64,000 bases of DNA from Camarhynchus parvulus (GCF_901933205.1 NC_044582.1:18947820-19011819); one strand, 5' to 3'. Shown: positions 1-12,411, counted from the stretch's first letter. Translations and numbers: made by a program. Notes: generated from the letters alone by a model not told the origin.

Positions 1-2510
1 CTGTCCCTGTCCCTCCCATAGCCCTGTTCTGGCACCAGTCTGGGGCTGTTGGTGGCTCTGGATCTGGACTGGTTTGGTTGAGTCCCATGCAGGGCCAGGC
101 TGCCCTGGGCTTGTAGCTGCAGGTCCAGGCTGCTGATGGAGGCTGGAATTCCTGCTGCTGTAAACAGGGATAATATTCCCTTTCATCAGGAGGGGAGCGT
201 GTGCCTGCTGCCTCAGATGATGTCAGACTCGGGGTATCTCAGGAATCTGTGCTGAGAATCGCCAGAGATGCTCAGGGAATGGGGCTGCAGGGGTGGGGTG
301 GGGGAAGCTGGGGCTGTGCACACCCCACTGCTGCCCTGAGCCACCCTGCCCTGCTGGCCCTGCCCTGGCAGCCTCGCGGTGCCCGGACATGGCAAAGGGA
401 TCTCAGCGGCTGGCATGGAGCAGCTGCCCTTGGCACTGCATCCCTGAGCCACCTCCTTAATATCAGTTTAATGGCACAGACAGTGCTGTGCATGTGGGGA
501 AACATCTCTTGGCGGCAGAGATGATGTTCAGCTCCTGGTGTTTGTACAGCTCTGCTGGCTGGAGCGGGGATGTGTCTGCTCCATCCTGCAGAGACAGGGG
601 CTGGCTCCACGCTTGGAGCATGGGGAAGGATGCTGAGGGTGCCTCCCGTGATTCCCAGGAACAAAGGCCCCGGTTCTGGAGGCTCTGCAGTCACCAGGAA
701 GATCAGGTGATGTCTGAATAACACCCTGTGTGTGGGAGGTGGGGGGATCCACTTATCGCCTTGGCCAGACATTGACATCCACACCCAGATGACTCATGTG
801 AACTCCGTGCAACTCCCTGCAGATTAGTTCATTTAAATGTCTTATCTTCCCATCCTGGCTTGAGAATTCCTCCTGGAGTTCTGGCCTCTGCCTGCAGTTG
901 CTGTGGCAGCCTGGGCAGCACAGCAGCCCTGCCAGCTCAGCTGTCACCGGGGCCCTGGCAGGGCTCTGCCACAGCCAGCTGTGTGCAGGCATTTAGAATA
1001 TGTAAAATCTCTCACTCTGCAGCTCGCTAAGGAGAAAACCACACAGGCACCCGGGGTTTGTGTGCATTCCTGAGCTGTCTGCAGGCAGCTGCATGGGCTG
1101 TCACAGCACAGACAAATATTTGCATGCCCGACTCTGCATCCCCTGCTCTGCACCTCGAGCAGCCTGGGCTGTCAGGGGTTGTGCATGCAGATGTGCTCAT
1201 TAAAAAATAAAGGCTGCTTTGGAAAAGTTGTTAGCGTGGATCTTCCTGACTAGCTCCTGCAGTCCCCCTTTGTTTTTAATCCGAGCAGGATCTGTGTCAT
1301 TAGCAGCCTTTATTGCAAAAATGAGGCAGAGGTGTCACGATTGCCCAAGCTCTGTGTCCGGATCGAGGGCACTGAGTTCCAAATCTGGATTGTGTTGTCA
1401 TTGAAAAGGAGCCATTTACAAATAGGAGTGATGGCACAGGTAGCCTTAAAGGAATTTGGAATAGGAATGAAGCTACAGATTTCCCTTTGTGCCTTAGCTA
1501 ACCTCTGTGTACAAAGCTGGGGATTTCAGTATATTATTGGGCTTTTTCCTTGGTGCCCTGAGCTCTGTCCTGTGAAGGAAAGTGTTTCTGATTCTGGGTT
1601 TGAGTGACTGCTGCCAAGGCACAGCCTCCTGGTAAGCGAAGATGAGATTCCATCAGTGTCAGGCTTTCAAATTGCCTCCTTTCAGAAGTGCAAGTGTGAC
1701 TTGAAGGCTTTCCCAGGGAGTTATCCAGCAGGGACAGTCACTGCTCTGAAACCCAGCAGGAAGGTGGCATTCAGCAGTGGTGATGGCTGTGAGGAGTGGC
1801 CGTGTCCCAGGCTCTCCGTGAAACCCAGTTCAGCTGGAGATGGCCAAGACTGGCTTGGCACTGCGGCACCCCAGGAATGACAAGGGCACATCAGGACACT
1901 TCCAACCCAAAGCATTCCGAAAGGCCCTTAATGATTCCAGCACTGGTGAAAGACATATGGACGTGAAATTACAGTCTGAGAAAGTGTTGGAAACGTAGTT
2001 ATGTTCATCTGTCATTTGTGCCTGGAAATCCTGTACTTCAGGCAGAGTCAAATAGGAGAGATTTGTCATATCAATATTGTGCAAACCAGCTGCAGACACA
2101 GGAGTGAGCAGCCCGTGCAAATGACTGGGTTACAGATGAGGAAATTGGGGTTTTGGGGCTACCACTCACTGTGGTACTGGTGCAAGCTGGGAGAGGAGGA
2201 GGAGGAGGAAGACCAAGGAGGTCAGGATGTGACCTGGAGCTGACAGTGCTTTGTTTGGTGGTAACTTCCCAACAAGCTGCATCTTGAGATAGCTGGCCAG
2301 AGTTAGCCAATATAATTACAGGGTTAATGAAGAAATCATGGCAGAGGCTTGGGAGAGCCCGGAGTGCTTGGCAGCAGGCCCTGGGCTGCTGGAAACACTG
2401 TGTCATAGGCACGGGCTGAGCTTTGTGCTCATAGGGGAGGAACTTGTTCCACCCTTGGTGCAAACCAGGAGCTGCACTGGGAGAAGGGAATGGTCAGCCT
2501 CATCTTCCCC

Positions 2511-2672
2511 AGCTCTGGCACAGGGTGCCCAGAGCAGCTGTGGCTTCCCCGTGCCTGGAAGTGTCCAAGGGCAGCTTGGACAGTGCTTGGAGCAGCCTGG
2601 AACAGTGGAAGGTGTCCCTGCCATGGCAGGAGGTGGAACAAGATGAGCTTTGAGATCCCTTCCAACCCAGTG
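2511..2672 (+). mobile_element. CR1 LINE 3'-end fragment
   Basis: The segment shows the avian CR1 3' pattern: ggcacagggtgcccagagcagctgtgg, then ggaagtgtccaagg, cttggagcagcctgg, ggaaggtgtccctgcc and a final tcccttccaaccca. It is 5'-truncated and lacks the terminal attctatg repeat. It carries no usable reverse-transcriptase frame. Confidence 0.85.
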
Positions 2673-2938
2673 CTTGGTTTTCCCGGATAAACCACCTGGT
2701 ATCCATGCTGGGAATCTTGGGTTGGCATCCTAGCTGACCAGGCACAGGTTTCCCGTGGGCTGAGCGTGTGTATGAACAAGGCCTGGGTGGATGAAAGCAG
2801 AAGGAAAGGCTTGGGGGCACTTCTGGGGAATGGATGTTTGCATAACATGCTGGGTTTGGGTGGATCCCGGACAGCTGCCAGGGTGGGAGCCTGTTGGAGA
2901 GGGGGAAGGCTCCTGCCTGGAAACTGTGGGGTGACACA

Positions 2939-3014
2939 CTGGGAGCACAGAGCAGCCCTGGGAGCACAACCCAGTGCTGGGAACGCAAACCCACACTGGG
3001 AACACAGACCCTGG
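2939..3014. repeat. 19-bp tandem repeat, 4 copies
   Basis: Copies of ctgggagcacagagcagcc-like sequence begin at 2939, 2958, 2977 and 2996, an exact 19-bp spacing with a few substitutions. The repeat is intronic in ITPR1. No function is visible. Confidence 0.85.
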
Positions 3015-3845
3015 CACCAGAAAGCCCCTGGGGCCGAGCGTGCCCGAGGTGGCCCTGGGCTGGGGTGAGGCCGGCCCTGAGTCATCCCCTGACCCCGCTG
3101 GCCCTTGTGCAAGAGGATGTGGGTGACGGCAGCCACTGCCACCAGCTGTGCAGCTCAGCCTCTGCTGGGGAATTGCTGGTCCTGCCCAGCTGTGAGGGCG
3201 TAGCGTGCCCCACTTCAGTGGGATCAAACAGCCCAACAGGAGGCTGGTGTGGAGAGGTGGCCTTGTCCTCTTGGGTGGCAGGACATGGCCCTCAGGAACG
3301 CTGTCTCCTGTGGTCCATCGGGCTGGGGGTGCTCAGCTGGGCTCCAGGCAGTCACCCACAGCAGAGCTGTCCCAGGGGTAGGGCCATGGTCATCCTGCAC
3401 CTTTGGGAATGGTGTCTGTGTTCCAGGTTCCCTGCTCTGTGCCAGCCCAAGTGCCACATGGGTATTTAACAGAGAAAAGGAGCTTATTGCACCCTGAACC
3501 TTGTGTTGTCAGCCTCCTGTGGGGCAACATGGGCCATGTGAGGAGTTGAGAATGTTCTGAGTGTGGAGGGGGAGACACCATCAGGTGCTGGTTTTCATGG
3601 AGGGGAGAAGTGCAGCTCGGTGCAGAAGAAGTGATGGTGAGCCCTTTGCAGCAGAGAGAGAACCTGATGTGGGGATTTTTCCAGGAAGCCCAAGAAAGAC
3701 CCAAGAGGAGTCCCATCTCACCACAAACAAACATATGCGTCTTCAGAGTGCTTCACAGAGCTCTTTTGTAGCTGTGTGGGTCTGATTTTTAACTTCCCAT
3801 GACAGAAACTGAAATTTGCTGCTGCTGCCTTTCCCTGCTTGTGTT

Positions 3846-3963
3846 CAAGAAACAACTGGATGTGGCACTCAGTGCTCTGGGCTGGGTGACAAGGTGGGGA
3901 TGGGGCACAGCTTGGACTTGGTGATCTTGGAGGTTTTTTCCAAGTAAAATTCTGTGATTCTGT
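3846..3963 (+). mobile_element. CR1 LINE 3'-end fragment
   Basis: It contains ctggatgtggcactcagtgc, cttggacttggtgatcttgg and aggttttttccaa, and it terminates in attctgtgattctg. This is the CR1 subtype with a 'gacaaggtgg' linker. It is about 118 bp long and heavily 5'-truncated, and it lies in the ITPR1 intron. Confidence 0.85.
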
Positions 3964-4470
3964 AAATGATGCTGCTGGGCAGCCCTTTGCTGGCAGCTGT
4001 AGGGATTTATTTTGGAGAGGGTTGAATTAGCCCTTCAGCACCCTGTAACTCTGAGGCACAGGGTACACAGAGACCCTGGAGAGGAACAGTGAGTCCTTGG
4101 GGCCAGCAGAGCCCCACTGCCTGCCATGAGCTGCCATCCCTTGCCCAGGAGGAGCAGGGTGATGCCTCTGCTGGCACAGCCCGTGCTGAGGTCACCTCTC
4201 AGCCTTTCTCAGAAGCAGCTCTTCGGCAGAAGGCGGGAGGAGCCGGCGCTTCTCAGAATGAATGGCAGCAGCGCTTCCTCTGCCTTTCCAGGGGCATGGC
4301 AGCACCCGGCTGTGACGCTGCTGCTGCTGCTGGCCTTACAGCAGGGACTTTTCCAACTTTACCTAGAAAAGAGCTGCAGCCCGAAACCCAGAAACCCAGC
4401 CCTTGTGGTCAGCCCGCTTCCGGCAGAGGCTGCGCTGGCCCCGGCTGCTGCAGCACCGGGCTGGGCCTGG

Positions 4471-4603
4471 GCTGGGAACGGGGAGCTGAGGGTACCCCGG
4501 GATCCTGGGAACGGGGAGCACAGTGTACCCCAGGATCCTGGGAATGGGGAGCTGAGGGCACCCGGGATCCTGGGAATGGGGAGCTGAGGGTACCCGGGAT
4601 CAT
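4471..4603. repeat. 32-34-bp GC-rich tandem repeat, about 4 copies
   Basis: The unit is gggaacggggagctgagggtaccc followed by cgggatcctg. Successive gatcc sites at 4501, 4534 and 4566 show a 32-33-bp spacing. The open frames crossing it are repeat artefacts. Confidence 0.85.
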
Positions 4604-7600
4604 TGGTGTGTGGATGCCAGCAGCTGCACAGGAGCTCGGGCAGCTTCCCCTCTCCAGGCTCACTCAGTGCCTCTGAAACACCTCCAAAGCCCCAAGATGG
4701 ACACGAAGCTGTGCCTTTAAAGGTACCCCAGGGCTGAGCTGACGTTCAGCAGAAACTGGATCATGGAGATATAAATCTTTTATTGACCCCTGAGTGGCAG
4801 TGCTGGGAGCCAGGCTGGCCCAGCAGGATCACCATCCCCTGACCTTTCAGCATTCCTGCTCCGTCCCGTTGGTGCTGGCTCTGCTTAAATATTTATTTAT
4901 TTGAAAGCAAACACCCCCACACTCCCAGCAGGGACAGGACGGGCTGTGTGTCAGCAGCCTGGTCACATCCAGCTCCTCTCTGCGGGGCTGGGGGAGCCTG
5001 AAGAACAGGCTGAAGGTTTCCAGGGAAATCCAGAGTGTGTGCAGAAGGCAGAGCTGTGTCCTGCTGTGCTGGCAGCTTCCCTCTGTCCTCTCTGGAGAGT
5101 GCCAGCCCCAGCCTGGGCCAGGCAGCATTGCCTGGTGCCTGCACTACCTGCATCCTGGGCATGTATCTGCACCTCTCTCCCTGTGCTTTCCCAGACTGTT
5201 TGGGTGGACACCCCCTGTTTCTTGCCGGGTGGCAGCTGGACATGTCCAGATAAATGCTGGGTTTGGGTGGTGATGTGGGAGTGGGGAGGCACATCAGTGC
5301 AGCCCAGTCAGGGTGGGCAGGGCATGTCCAGGTCCTTCCCTGAGGCTGTCCCTGCTCAGGGAATTTCCAGGTGCCCCTTAACCCTTTCCAGGTGGGTCAG
5401 TGCCGCAGGGCACTGCCAGTTCCAGCTGAAGGGTGAGCCCTGGCCCCCAGCTCAGACACCCACAGGGCTGTGTGTCCTTGTCCTCAGCCTTCCCCTGCCT
5501 CAGCCTCTGGAGTTCACAGTTTGGTTTTCATCTTTCAACCTGACATGAGAACCAGAGGTGCTTTGTTGGTTTTGTTCAAATCAAAGCCAAGATCTCCTGA
5601 CTTTGAGGGCTGGGGCTTTCAGAAACCCAGCAAGTTTGCGAGCTCTGAGCAGGCTGCAGAAGCTGTGGGTGCTGTTTGATTTCACCTTCTGGGCCTGGAA
5701 GGATCAAGTCTCAGCCTCTGCAGCAGCTGCAGTGCTGGCTTAAATTGCAGAGTAATGTTGGAAAGTGCTTGGGGTATTTGTTATGAAACACTGCAGGTAG
5801 GGAAAGTTGGTGCTTCTCTCATCCCTTTCATCCTTCTCAAGGATGGGGCCTGGGAACACTCTGGGGATGGCCTTAGAAGTGTTTTTGGGAACAAGGAAAA
5901 TATTTCTGGAGCAAGAAAAGGGGCAGGCAGGAGCTTCAGGGCTCCTGTGTCTGCCTAGAAACATCAGGACATGGGTCTGAGGGTCCAGGCAATCCTGCAA
6001 ATATAAATTACATTTTAGTCTAATTTTCCTCATCCTCTGCCCTTGTTTCTTCCCTGGAGGAACAGGGGGAAGTGCAGTTGGTGTCATTGATTTTCCCTGG
6101 GTGGGAGATGCTGGACCTGAGCACAAATGTTGAGCTGCCCCCTCCTCCCTAATGAGGCTTTTACTACAGCTGGAAGAACACAGTGCAGTGCTGCCTGTTC
6201 CTGCTATTAAACCTTAATTGTGGGACTGCCATTCCCTAAAGTCCAAAATATTTTGGCACTTGTCTTGGTAAATGCGTATTTTTTTTTGTACATAGATTTT
6301 TTTTTCCCTTTTATTAGCAGAAACCATCTGCCCTGTAAACAGAGATCAGGAGCAAACAGCCTTCCTGGCAGTTCTGCATCACGTGGGAATGCTGTGGTGC
6401 CTGCATGGGAAAGGGCCTGCTTTCTGCTTTCTGCCTTCTCATCCTGGCAAAAGGAAACTCCAGGCACATCAGAGGCAGCTAATTTAAGCTGATGAGTCTT
6501 GGCATCGCATCTGAATTGCAGAGAGGATGTGACTGGAGCTCTCTGTAGAGGTGCACAGCCCTGATTAAGCAGGATGGCTGCTCCTGGGAATGAGGGGGAG
6601 CATGGAGGGGAAGGGGTTAGAGCTGGAGATTCAGGCAGGGAATGACAAAAAGCCAGGAGTTTGCAGTGCTGCTTTAAAAACAAGCTGGGAGCCCAGAGAA
6701 GAGCCTGGCCAGCCAGTGGGGTGAGCTTTGGTCACTGTTAATCAGCAGTGTTGATTGATTTTTGATTAACAGCATCCCTTGGTGTTAATGCAGTCACCCT
6801 TCAGCTGCCTGGTGTGTTCAAAGCTCCCCAGCTGTGTCACCTGTGAGAGCACACACCTTATCTCAGCCAGCCCGAGTTCAGCTTCCATTTCAGAGCATAT
6901 CTCCAGCGTGGGAGGGGAACCAGACTGGATGGGAAACCAGTTTGATGTTGAAGTGTAAGGTGTCGGGACGTGGGGTGCACCCCTCCTCCTCTTTTGTGGC
7001 TTTCTGTTCCGCTCCTGCCTTTATTTTTAACATCTCTGGCAAGTACACGAGTGCCTGTGTGAGTCTGTACAGGCTCCTCAGAGTGAGTGTGTGTCCAGTG
7101 GCATTCCTGACTTAAACATGGACTGTAAGAGACTTTGTATGGCTGAGGGAAAACCCTACAGGCAGTGCATTGTAATGTATCTGTCCCTCATTTTAGCCTG
7201 AACCAGACAGTCAAAGTAGGATTTTCTTTTTCATTAAAAAGGAAGTATTTCAGCTATGGAAGAATTTCCAGAACTTGGTTTCTTTTATCAGAGAGCACAG
7301 CCAAGCTTTGCTTGACCCAAAAAGCAGAAAATCTTCCTCAAACACAAATCAAAAGATAGTGAGATGGCAGCAGATTTCTAGCACTGGGAAATGCTTGTCC
7401 AGACGTGAAATCTGGGCTGGTTTAATGTCCAGTGGTTGTGCATTTATGCTGAGGTGTTTGTGAGGGAGCAATGGCTGGGGACAGTGAGTAGCTGGAGAGG
7501 AAACCCGACCTGAGCAGCCCCAATTCCCAGCAGTGCCTCGGTGCCTCGGGCTGGCACTTTGCAAACTTTCCAGTGAGATGCAAATGCAGATAACTGCAGA

Positions 7601-7729
7601 TAGCTACAGATAAGTACAGAGCTGCTGCATCGAGGAATGTCCCGTGGCTGCAGAGCTGTGTCTGTGCTGTGCTCTGGGGCAGGTTTTCCGGTGGCAAACA
7701 CTAATTGTGCCCTGCTGTGTGATCCTCAG

Positions 7730-7891
7730 GAGAGAAACCTGGACTGGTTCCCCCGGATGAGGGCCATGTCACTGGTCAGCAGCGACTCGGAGGGAGAGCA
7801 GAACGAGCTGAGGAACCTGCAGGAGAAGTTGGAGTCCACCATGAAGCTCGTGACCAACCTCTCTGGGCAGCTCTCAGAGCTCAAGGATCAG
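7730..7891 (+). CDS. ITPR1: ITPR1 penultimate coding exon (C-terminal coiled coil)
   Basis: The exon is 162 nt, exactly 54 codons, read in phase 0 between an acceptor ending cag at 7729 and a donor gtaagg at 7892. The translation starts [10 protein letters not shown], continues through [19 protein letters not shown], then [18 protein letters not shown] and ends LSELKDQ. This is essentially identical to the C-terminal tail of vertebrate type 1 IP3 receptors. The receptor is a tetrameric ER calcium channel opened by inositol trisphosphate and calcium. This part lies after the sixth membrane helix and linker domain and forms the cytosolic helical bundle that couples the C-terminus to the ligand-binding region. 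The acidic-serine patch (SSDSEGE) is followed by a clear heptad pattern. Types 2 and 3 differ in this tail, so type 1 is favoured; synteny with BHLHE40 agrees. Confidence 0.97.
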
Positions 7892-9409
7892 GTAAGGAGC
7901 AGGCACACACTGTGATGGGCAGCACAGGCTCCTGCCAGCCCCTCCTGCAGCTGCGGTTCTGCAGCTCCACGGCTTCTCCAGACCCCAGGGAGAGCTTCCC
8001 CAGAGTGACTCGTGGGTAGGAAAGCAGTGAACAAACCAGAGTCCCTCCAGAGCCCCAGGCTCCAGCTGACCTGCCTGGTGCTGGCCCCACTGGAGAGTTC
8101 CAGAGTGGCCGCATGAGAAAGGGAAAACTCATGTTAAAAAAATCACCTGAGTTAACTTCAGTCAGTCCTGGCTGGGGCAGGGAGCCTGCGGGTGGTGTTG
8201 TTGTTGTTGTTTGGGGTTTTAACCCCAAGAGCTGAGCGTGATCCTGTCAGCCAGAGGGTGTGACACTGACACCAGGGCTGTGTCACCCTGTGCACCTCAA
8301 AACCCACCGAGAAACTGGAGGAGCACTCGAGTGGTTACTGGTGGTGCTGGTCGCTCTGTGCTGCGGCTGTGCTGCTGAGCAGATGTGATTTGGCTGCTGC
8401 CACCCTCAGCCTGCAGCTCACACATCCCAGGAGGGTTTGCACTGCACCACACGCTGCTGCTGCTGTGAGCCAGCGAGTGCTCCACAGACCTCGCAGGGTT
8501 TGTCTGGCGCAGCAGCTTCTCTGCAGCAAGAGCTGGGTGGCTTCTGCCTTGGCTGGGCTCGAGGTTGTCGTGGGGCTGGTGCCCAGCCCAGCCCCAGCGA
8601 TGGCTTTGTGAAGGACAGAGGCAGCAGGGCTTCAGCTGGTGCTGTCCCTGGGGATTCCAGCCTGACAGGAGGGAACAGGGAGAGCACTGCTGCCTGTGCT
8701 GGCAGGAGCTGTTTGTGGTGGCTGCTTATCTCTGTGCATTAATAACCTGAGCCAGATGCTTCAACTAGTGAATTGATGTCGGTATTGGCACTGGCTGAGA
8801 TGAATTGCTGACTTGCACCTGGGTGGTGGATGGAGCCACCCGGGGCAGGAGTGGCCCAGCAGCTCTGGGTCAGTTCCTCTCCCAGCAGCAGTGCCATCCC
8901 TGCTGCCCAGCTCTGCTGGGCTGGCTGGCTGTCTCATGGAACACTCCTCTGTCAGGAGCCCTGGCAGCCAGCACTGAGATCAGCTCCTGCCTGCCAGTCA
9001 CGCTCTGCACTGGGGCTGCAGCTGCGCCCTGTCCCCAGCACCCTGTGGAGGCAAGGAAGGGATTAATGTGGGGGACTGGGAGCTGACAGCCTCGCTGCCC
9101 CGGGCTGTAATTAGTGCTCAGGCACGGTGCCACAGAGCCCCTTGCTCCAGTTGGTCTGAGACGAGTGCAGAGGCAGTTGCTCTTTTGTCTGGGCTTTAAT
9201 TCTTGCTGGGCAGTGGTTTGGCTGTTTTGCCTGGAAACAATTACCCTGCCCCGTGTGTCCTGTGTCTCCCTGCTGAAGGCTCTGACTCCAAGTGCAGGCA
9301 CAGGAGCCTCCCCACTGGCCACAGCCACACATTTCTTCTTTCTGAAGCTCGCAGCCCTCTTGGCTGACCAAGCACTAAAACCTCTCCTTGCTCTTTGTGA
9401 CAATAAGAA

Positions 9410-9850
9410 TGAAGGGTTTAGCTTTTAGAGAGCTATTTGACTGTAAAAGCAAGAGAGGAAACCAGCTTCATTAGTGTGGTGATAGCTTTTAGGAATTCCC
9501 CTAAGTACCATTATTGAGAGCCCTGCTGAAGATGCAGGATGCTCCAATTATGTGACAAAGCCAGTATATCCCTCCTCCTGATCAGGAACTGTCTCCAGGA
9601 AAGGAACTAACTCAGAGAATTCTTATTTGTATTTATTTTCTTGTAATTAAATAAAGGGAAAACCTCTCATTCATTTGCTCTTCAAGCTTGTTAGGTTTCT
9701 GGAGACTCTAATTATTAGAAGCCGAGTTCCAGCCCGCCTGCTTCCCCAAAGTGCACCAAGAGCCATTAAAATCCTGATCACTTTAATTCTGTGTGAAAAG
9801 ATTACATCATAATTGTCTGCAGCAGCAGGGAATTAGATGTAATCACCCAG
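9410..9850. promoter_or_regulatory. Possible intronic conserved element
   Basis: This AT-rich, repeat-free block stands out from the GC-rich intron around it. It contains clustered homeodomain-type TAATTA/ATTA cores (for example taattaaataaag near 9644-9656 and ctaattattag near 9709-9719). The composition is typical of vertebrate noncoding conserved elements, but conservation cannot be tested here. Confidence 0.25.
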
Positions 9851-11141
9851 AAATCCTTCCCAGAGTTCCAGCATCGCTCCTGGGGCCGGGCCTGGCTGGG
9901 GACAGCCCCCCTGGGCTCCAGGTGTGGCTCAGGGTGGCAGGGTACAGGCAGGTGCTGTGTGCCCTGGGGATCCTGCTCCTGCCCCATCTGGTGCCCTGTT
10001 CCTGGAGGTGACTCCAGCTCACCACAACCTTTGGAGCCAGGCTGCCTCTGGCAGGCCTGGGCGTTATCAGGGAGCCCAGCCTGGCTCAGCTGAACCCCAG
10101 GTCCCCTGGGCAGTGTTTGGGTCCTGTCAGCACAATTCCAGGGCCTGGCAGCTCCCTGGGGATTTGCTGGGCCTGGCTTTTATGGCCTGTTAGCCCAGGT
10201 GTGCTGTCACTGGAAAGCTTTTGCAGGAGATTCACTCTCCAGTAAATGTGATGGCAGTAAGTTGTTCCCTCCTGCAGCCCTGTGCCCTCCACACAGCATT
10301 AAGTGTAGTGCAGGATTAATAATGTTCTGCATTGACACCAAAATTGCATTTCTCCCTCTTATTTATGGTTGGGTGCTTTATTCTTCCCTTTTTTTAAAGC
10401 CACATCTACTACAAACACCTGCACCAGGGTGCACAATTGCTTTTCTACCCAGCCTGAAAAATATCTCCTACAGTCCCTTTTCTTTATTCCTCTTTCTTTC
10501 CTTTTTATTCCATGTGTCCTCTGAATCAGTTTATTGGCAGTGTGAAATTGTGCTCTCAGTTTGCTCAGTGAAGATAATTAATGTAAAGAGGCATTTTTAA
10601 GCCAAGTCCTTGTGGCCTCTCTGCATTTCCTGAACTTGTGGGTTATCATAGCAGCAGTTTAACATTCGGGTTCAGCAGGGAGTGGGTTGTGTGTGTGCTC
10701 AGGGAGCTCTGGGAAGACCCCTCTCCTCCTGCTCCCATTCCCTGTGAAGTGTTAGAAGCTTTTTGTGGAGAGAATTCCAGGAGGTGTGCCCTGGCCTCGG
10801 GAGGCTGCAGCCAGCCCTGGGGAAAGGGAAAACAGCAGCTCTGCCTCCCCTTGGGCCAGGCAGTGAGCAAGGTGCTGGGCTGAGGTCAAGGTTAATTATG
10901 GTTTCAAGAGGAATGATGGTGTTTCAGCCCTTTTCCTGGTGGTTAAGGGAGTGCCCTGGGCACATGGTGAGGTGTGGGGTGTGCAGCAGAGGAGCCTTGC
11001 AGAGGCTGTCCAGCAGTGCCCCTTTGGAGCAATCCCATTCCCCACAGAGCTCCAGGTCGGCCATTGGCCAGCCACTAGGATACCCTGCCCCAGCTGGGAA
11101 GCTCTGTCAGCTCTAAAACTGGGGTTTTAAACAGACCCACT

Positions 11142-11235
11142 CAGGTGGTTTACTGGTGACCATGGTGGTGGAGCTGGTTTGACTGTTGGATTTGATCTTG
11201 GAGGTCTTTTCCAGCTTTACCAATTCTGTCATCCC
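11142..11235 (+). mobile_element. CR1 LINE 3'-end fragment
   Basis: It contains ttggatttgatcttggaggt, cttttccagcttta and ccaattctgtcatcc, matching the CR1 3' terminus with substitutions. It lies in the last ITPR1 intron. Confidence 0.75.
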
Positions 11236-12016
11236 AAATGTGTTACAAAATGAACCAAACATGTATGAACCACCTCCTTCTGCTGGGGTTGCTGCCACAA
11301 GCAGTGACACTGGCTGGCATTTGTCACTAAACAGCAAGAACTGGAGAAGTTAAATGGTGGCTGTAGCTGGAAGGAGCAGCAGGAGCAGGATGGGAGGGTG
11401 GATCATGTGCTGTGGTGTGCTGACCCTGAGGGTGTGGGGGCTCTGGGGGGAGCCCAGGTGCCCTTGGTGGGGCAGGGATGAGACTGTCCTGGCATTCCCT
11501 GTGAGCTATCCCATGTTGTGGCTCCTCTGCAGCCACAGCATGGCAGGAGCTGTGGGATCCAGCCGTGGGATCCAGCTGTTCACACCTGAGACCCTGCCCA
11601 GCCAGAGTCATTCCTTACATGGCTTATGTAACTTGTGAGAAACCTCCTGAAGTTTTAAAGAAGCAGAGTGGAGCGATTGGATTGTGGCCATTTCTCAATA
11701 TCAGCAATACCAGTGATCCATTTCCCCTTCATGGTTCACTGATCGGGAGAACGGCGTTCCCCATCTGCTTCCCACTCATTGAATAATGAAGTTTGGGCTG
11801 TGTGGCAGTGAGGGGGTTAAGCCCTGCCTTGGCAGATGGGGAGGGCTGGATGAGAGCAGGGAGTGCTCAGTGTTTTCCAGCAAAGGCAAGGGTATTCCCA
11901 GCCTGACTGCAGGGCTCGCCCCTTTTTCCGCCCCCTCTGCTGGACGGGTTACAGAGAATTCCTGACAGGGGAGGTTTCTGCAGGCTGCTCCCCGCTCCAA
12001 TTCCTGCTGTCTGCCG

Positions 12017-12094
12017 GGCTCTGCCGGGCTGTCCCTGGCACAGCAGTGTCCGGGCTCTGCCGGGGCTGTCCCTGGCACAGCAGTGTCCGGGCAC
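12017..12094. repeat. 37-bp tandem duplication
   Basis: gtccctggcacagcagtgtc followed by cgggc occurs at 12031 and again at 12068, with the flanking ctctgccgggg also duplicated. It lies about 170 bp upstream of the last ITPR1 exon. Confidence 0.85.
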
Positions 12095-12258
12095 ACAGAC
12101 ACCCGTGGCCATGCTGGGGCTGGAGTCAGCCCTGCCCCAGGGAGCAGGCGCTGGCTGTAGCCAGGGCTCTGCAGCAAACGCCAAGCACAACAGGCCCTCG
12201 GGCGAGCTGACGCACAGGAAGCGCCGGGGCCTAATGAGCAAACTTGTTAATTTTCCAG

Positions 12259-12348
12259 ATGACAGAGCAGAGGAAGCAGAAGCAGCGCATCGGTCTCCTT
12301 GGACACCCCCCGCCCATGAATGTGAACCTGCAGCAGCAACCAGCCTGA
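12259..12348 (+). CDS. ITPR1: ITPR1 last coding exon and stop codon
   Basis: The exon joins in phase 0 to the previous one and encodes 29 residues plus TGA (12346-12348): [19 protein letters not shown], then [10 protein letters not shown]. It completes the C-terminal coiled coil and the extreme tail of the type 1 IP3 receptor. The mammalian tail, from memory, ends GHPPHMNVNPQQPA, so this copy has a His-to-Pro and a Pro-to-Leu change and one extra Gln. The start of the coding part is fixed by the ttttccag acceptor. Residues before QRIGLLGHP are invariant with known receptors. Confidence 0.97.
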   Translation: MTEQRKQKQRIGLLGHPPPMNVNLQQQPA

Positions 12349-12411
12349 GCTGGGAGGGTCACCCCGAACACCCCCGGCCCAGAGGCTGCTCCCTGAACCT
12401 TCTGTGCATCC

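Larger units (their letters stand above)
1..7729 (+). other. ITPR1: ITPR1 intron (3' part), preceding the penultimate coding exon
   Basis: The stretch ends in a polypyrimidine-containing acceptor (gatcctcag at 7721-7729) that leads directly into a recognisable ITPR1 exon, so it is read as the end of an intron whose start lies outside the window. I looked for the preceding ITPR1 exon (membrane-proximal linker, residues ending in the MIK that precedes ERNLDW in known receptors) and did not see it. Contents: two CR1 fragments, a 19-bp tandem repeat, a 32-34-bp tandem repeat and otherwise unique GC-moderate DNA. The small open frames are CTG/CAG-rich and show no conserved domain. Known mammalian ITPR1 introns can host antisense lncRNA (EGOT), but nothing here identifies one. 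Confidence 0.8.
7892..12258 (+). other. ITPR1: ITPR1 last intron
   Basis: The 4,367-nt intron runs from donor gtaagg (7892) to acceptor ttttccag (12251-12258). A branch-point-like ctaat sits at about 12231. Contents: a CR1 fragment, a 37-bp duplication near the 3' end, a short (gtt)n run near 8197-8211, and an AT-rich, repeat-free block at about 9400-9850 that could be regulatory. No other exon is seen. Confidence 0.93.

Noticed and set aside
1851..1921. Possible CR1 tail (cacttccaacccaaagcatt)
   Set aside because: Only a short piece resembles CR1; the upstream part does not align by eye, so it is not called.
2429..3142. 237-codon minus-strand open frame
   Set aside because: It includes the complement of a CR1 fragment and a 19-bp repeat; no domain and intronic in ITPR1.
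1..7729. An earlier ITPR1 exon (membrane/linker region)
   Set aside because: I searched for the sequence preceding ERNLDW and for channel motifs and saw none; it should lie left of the window.
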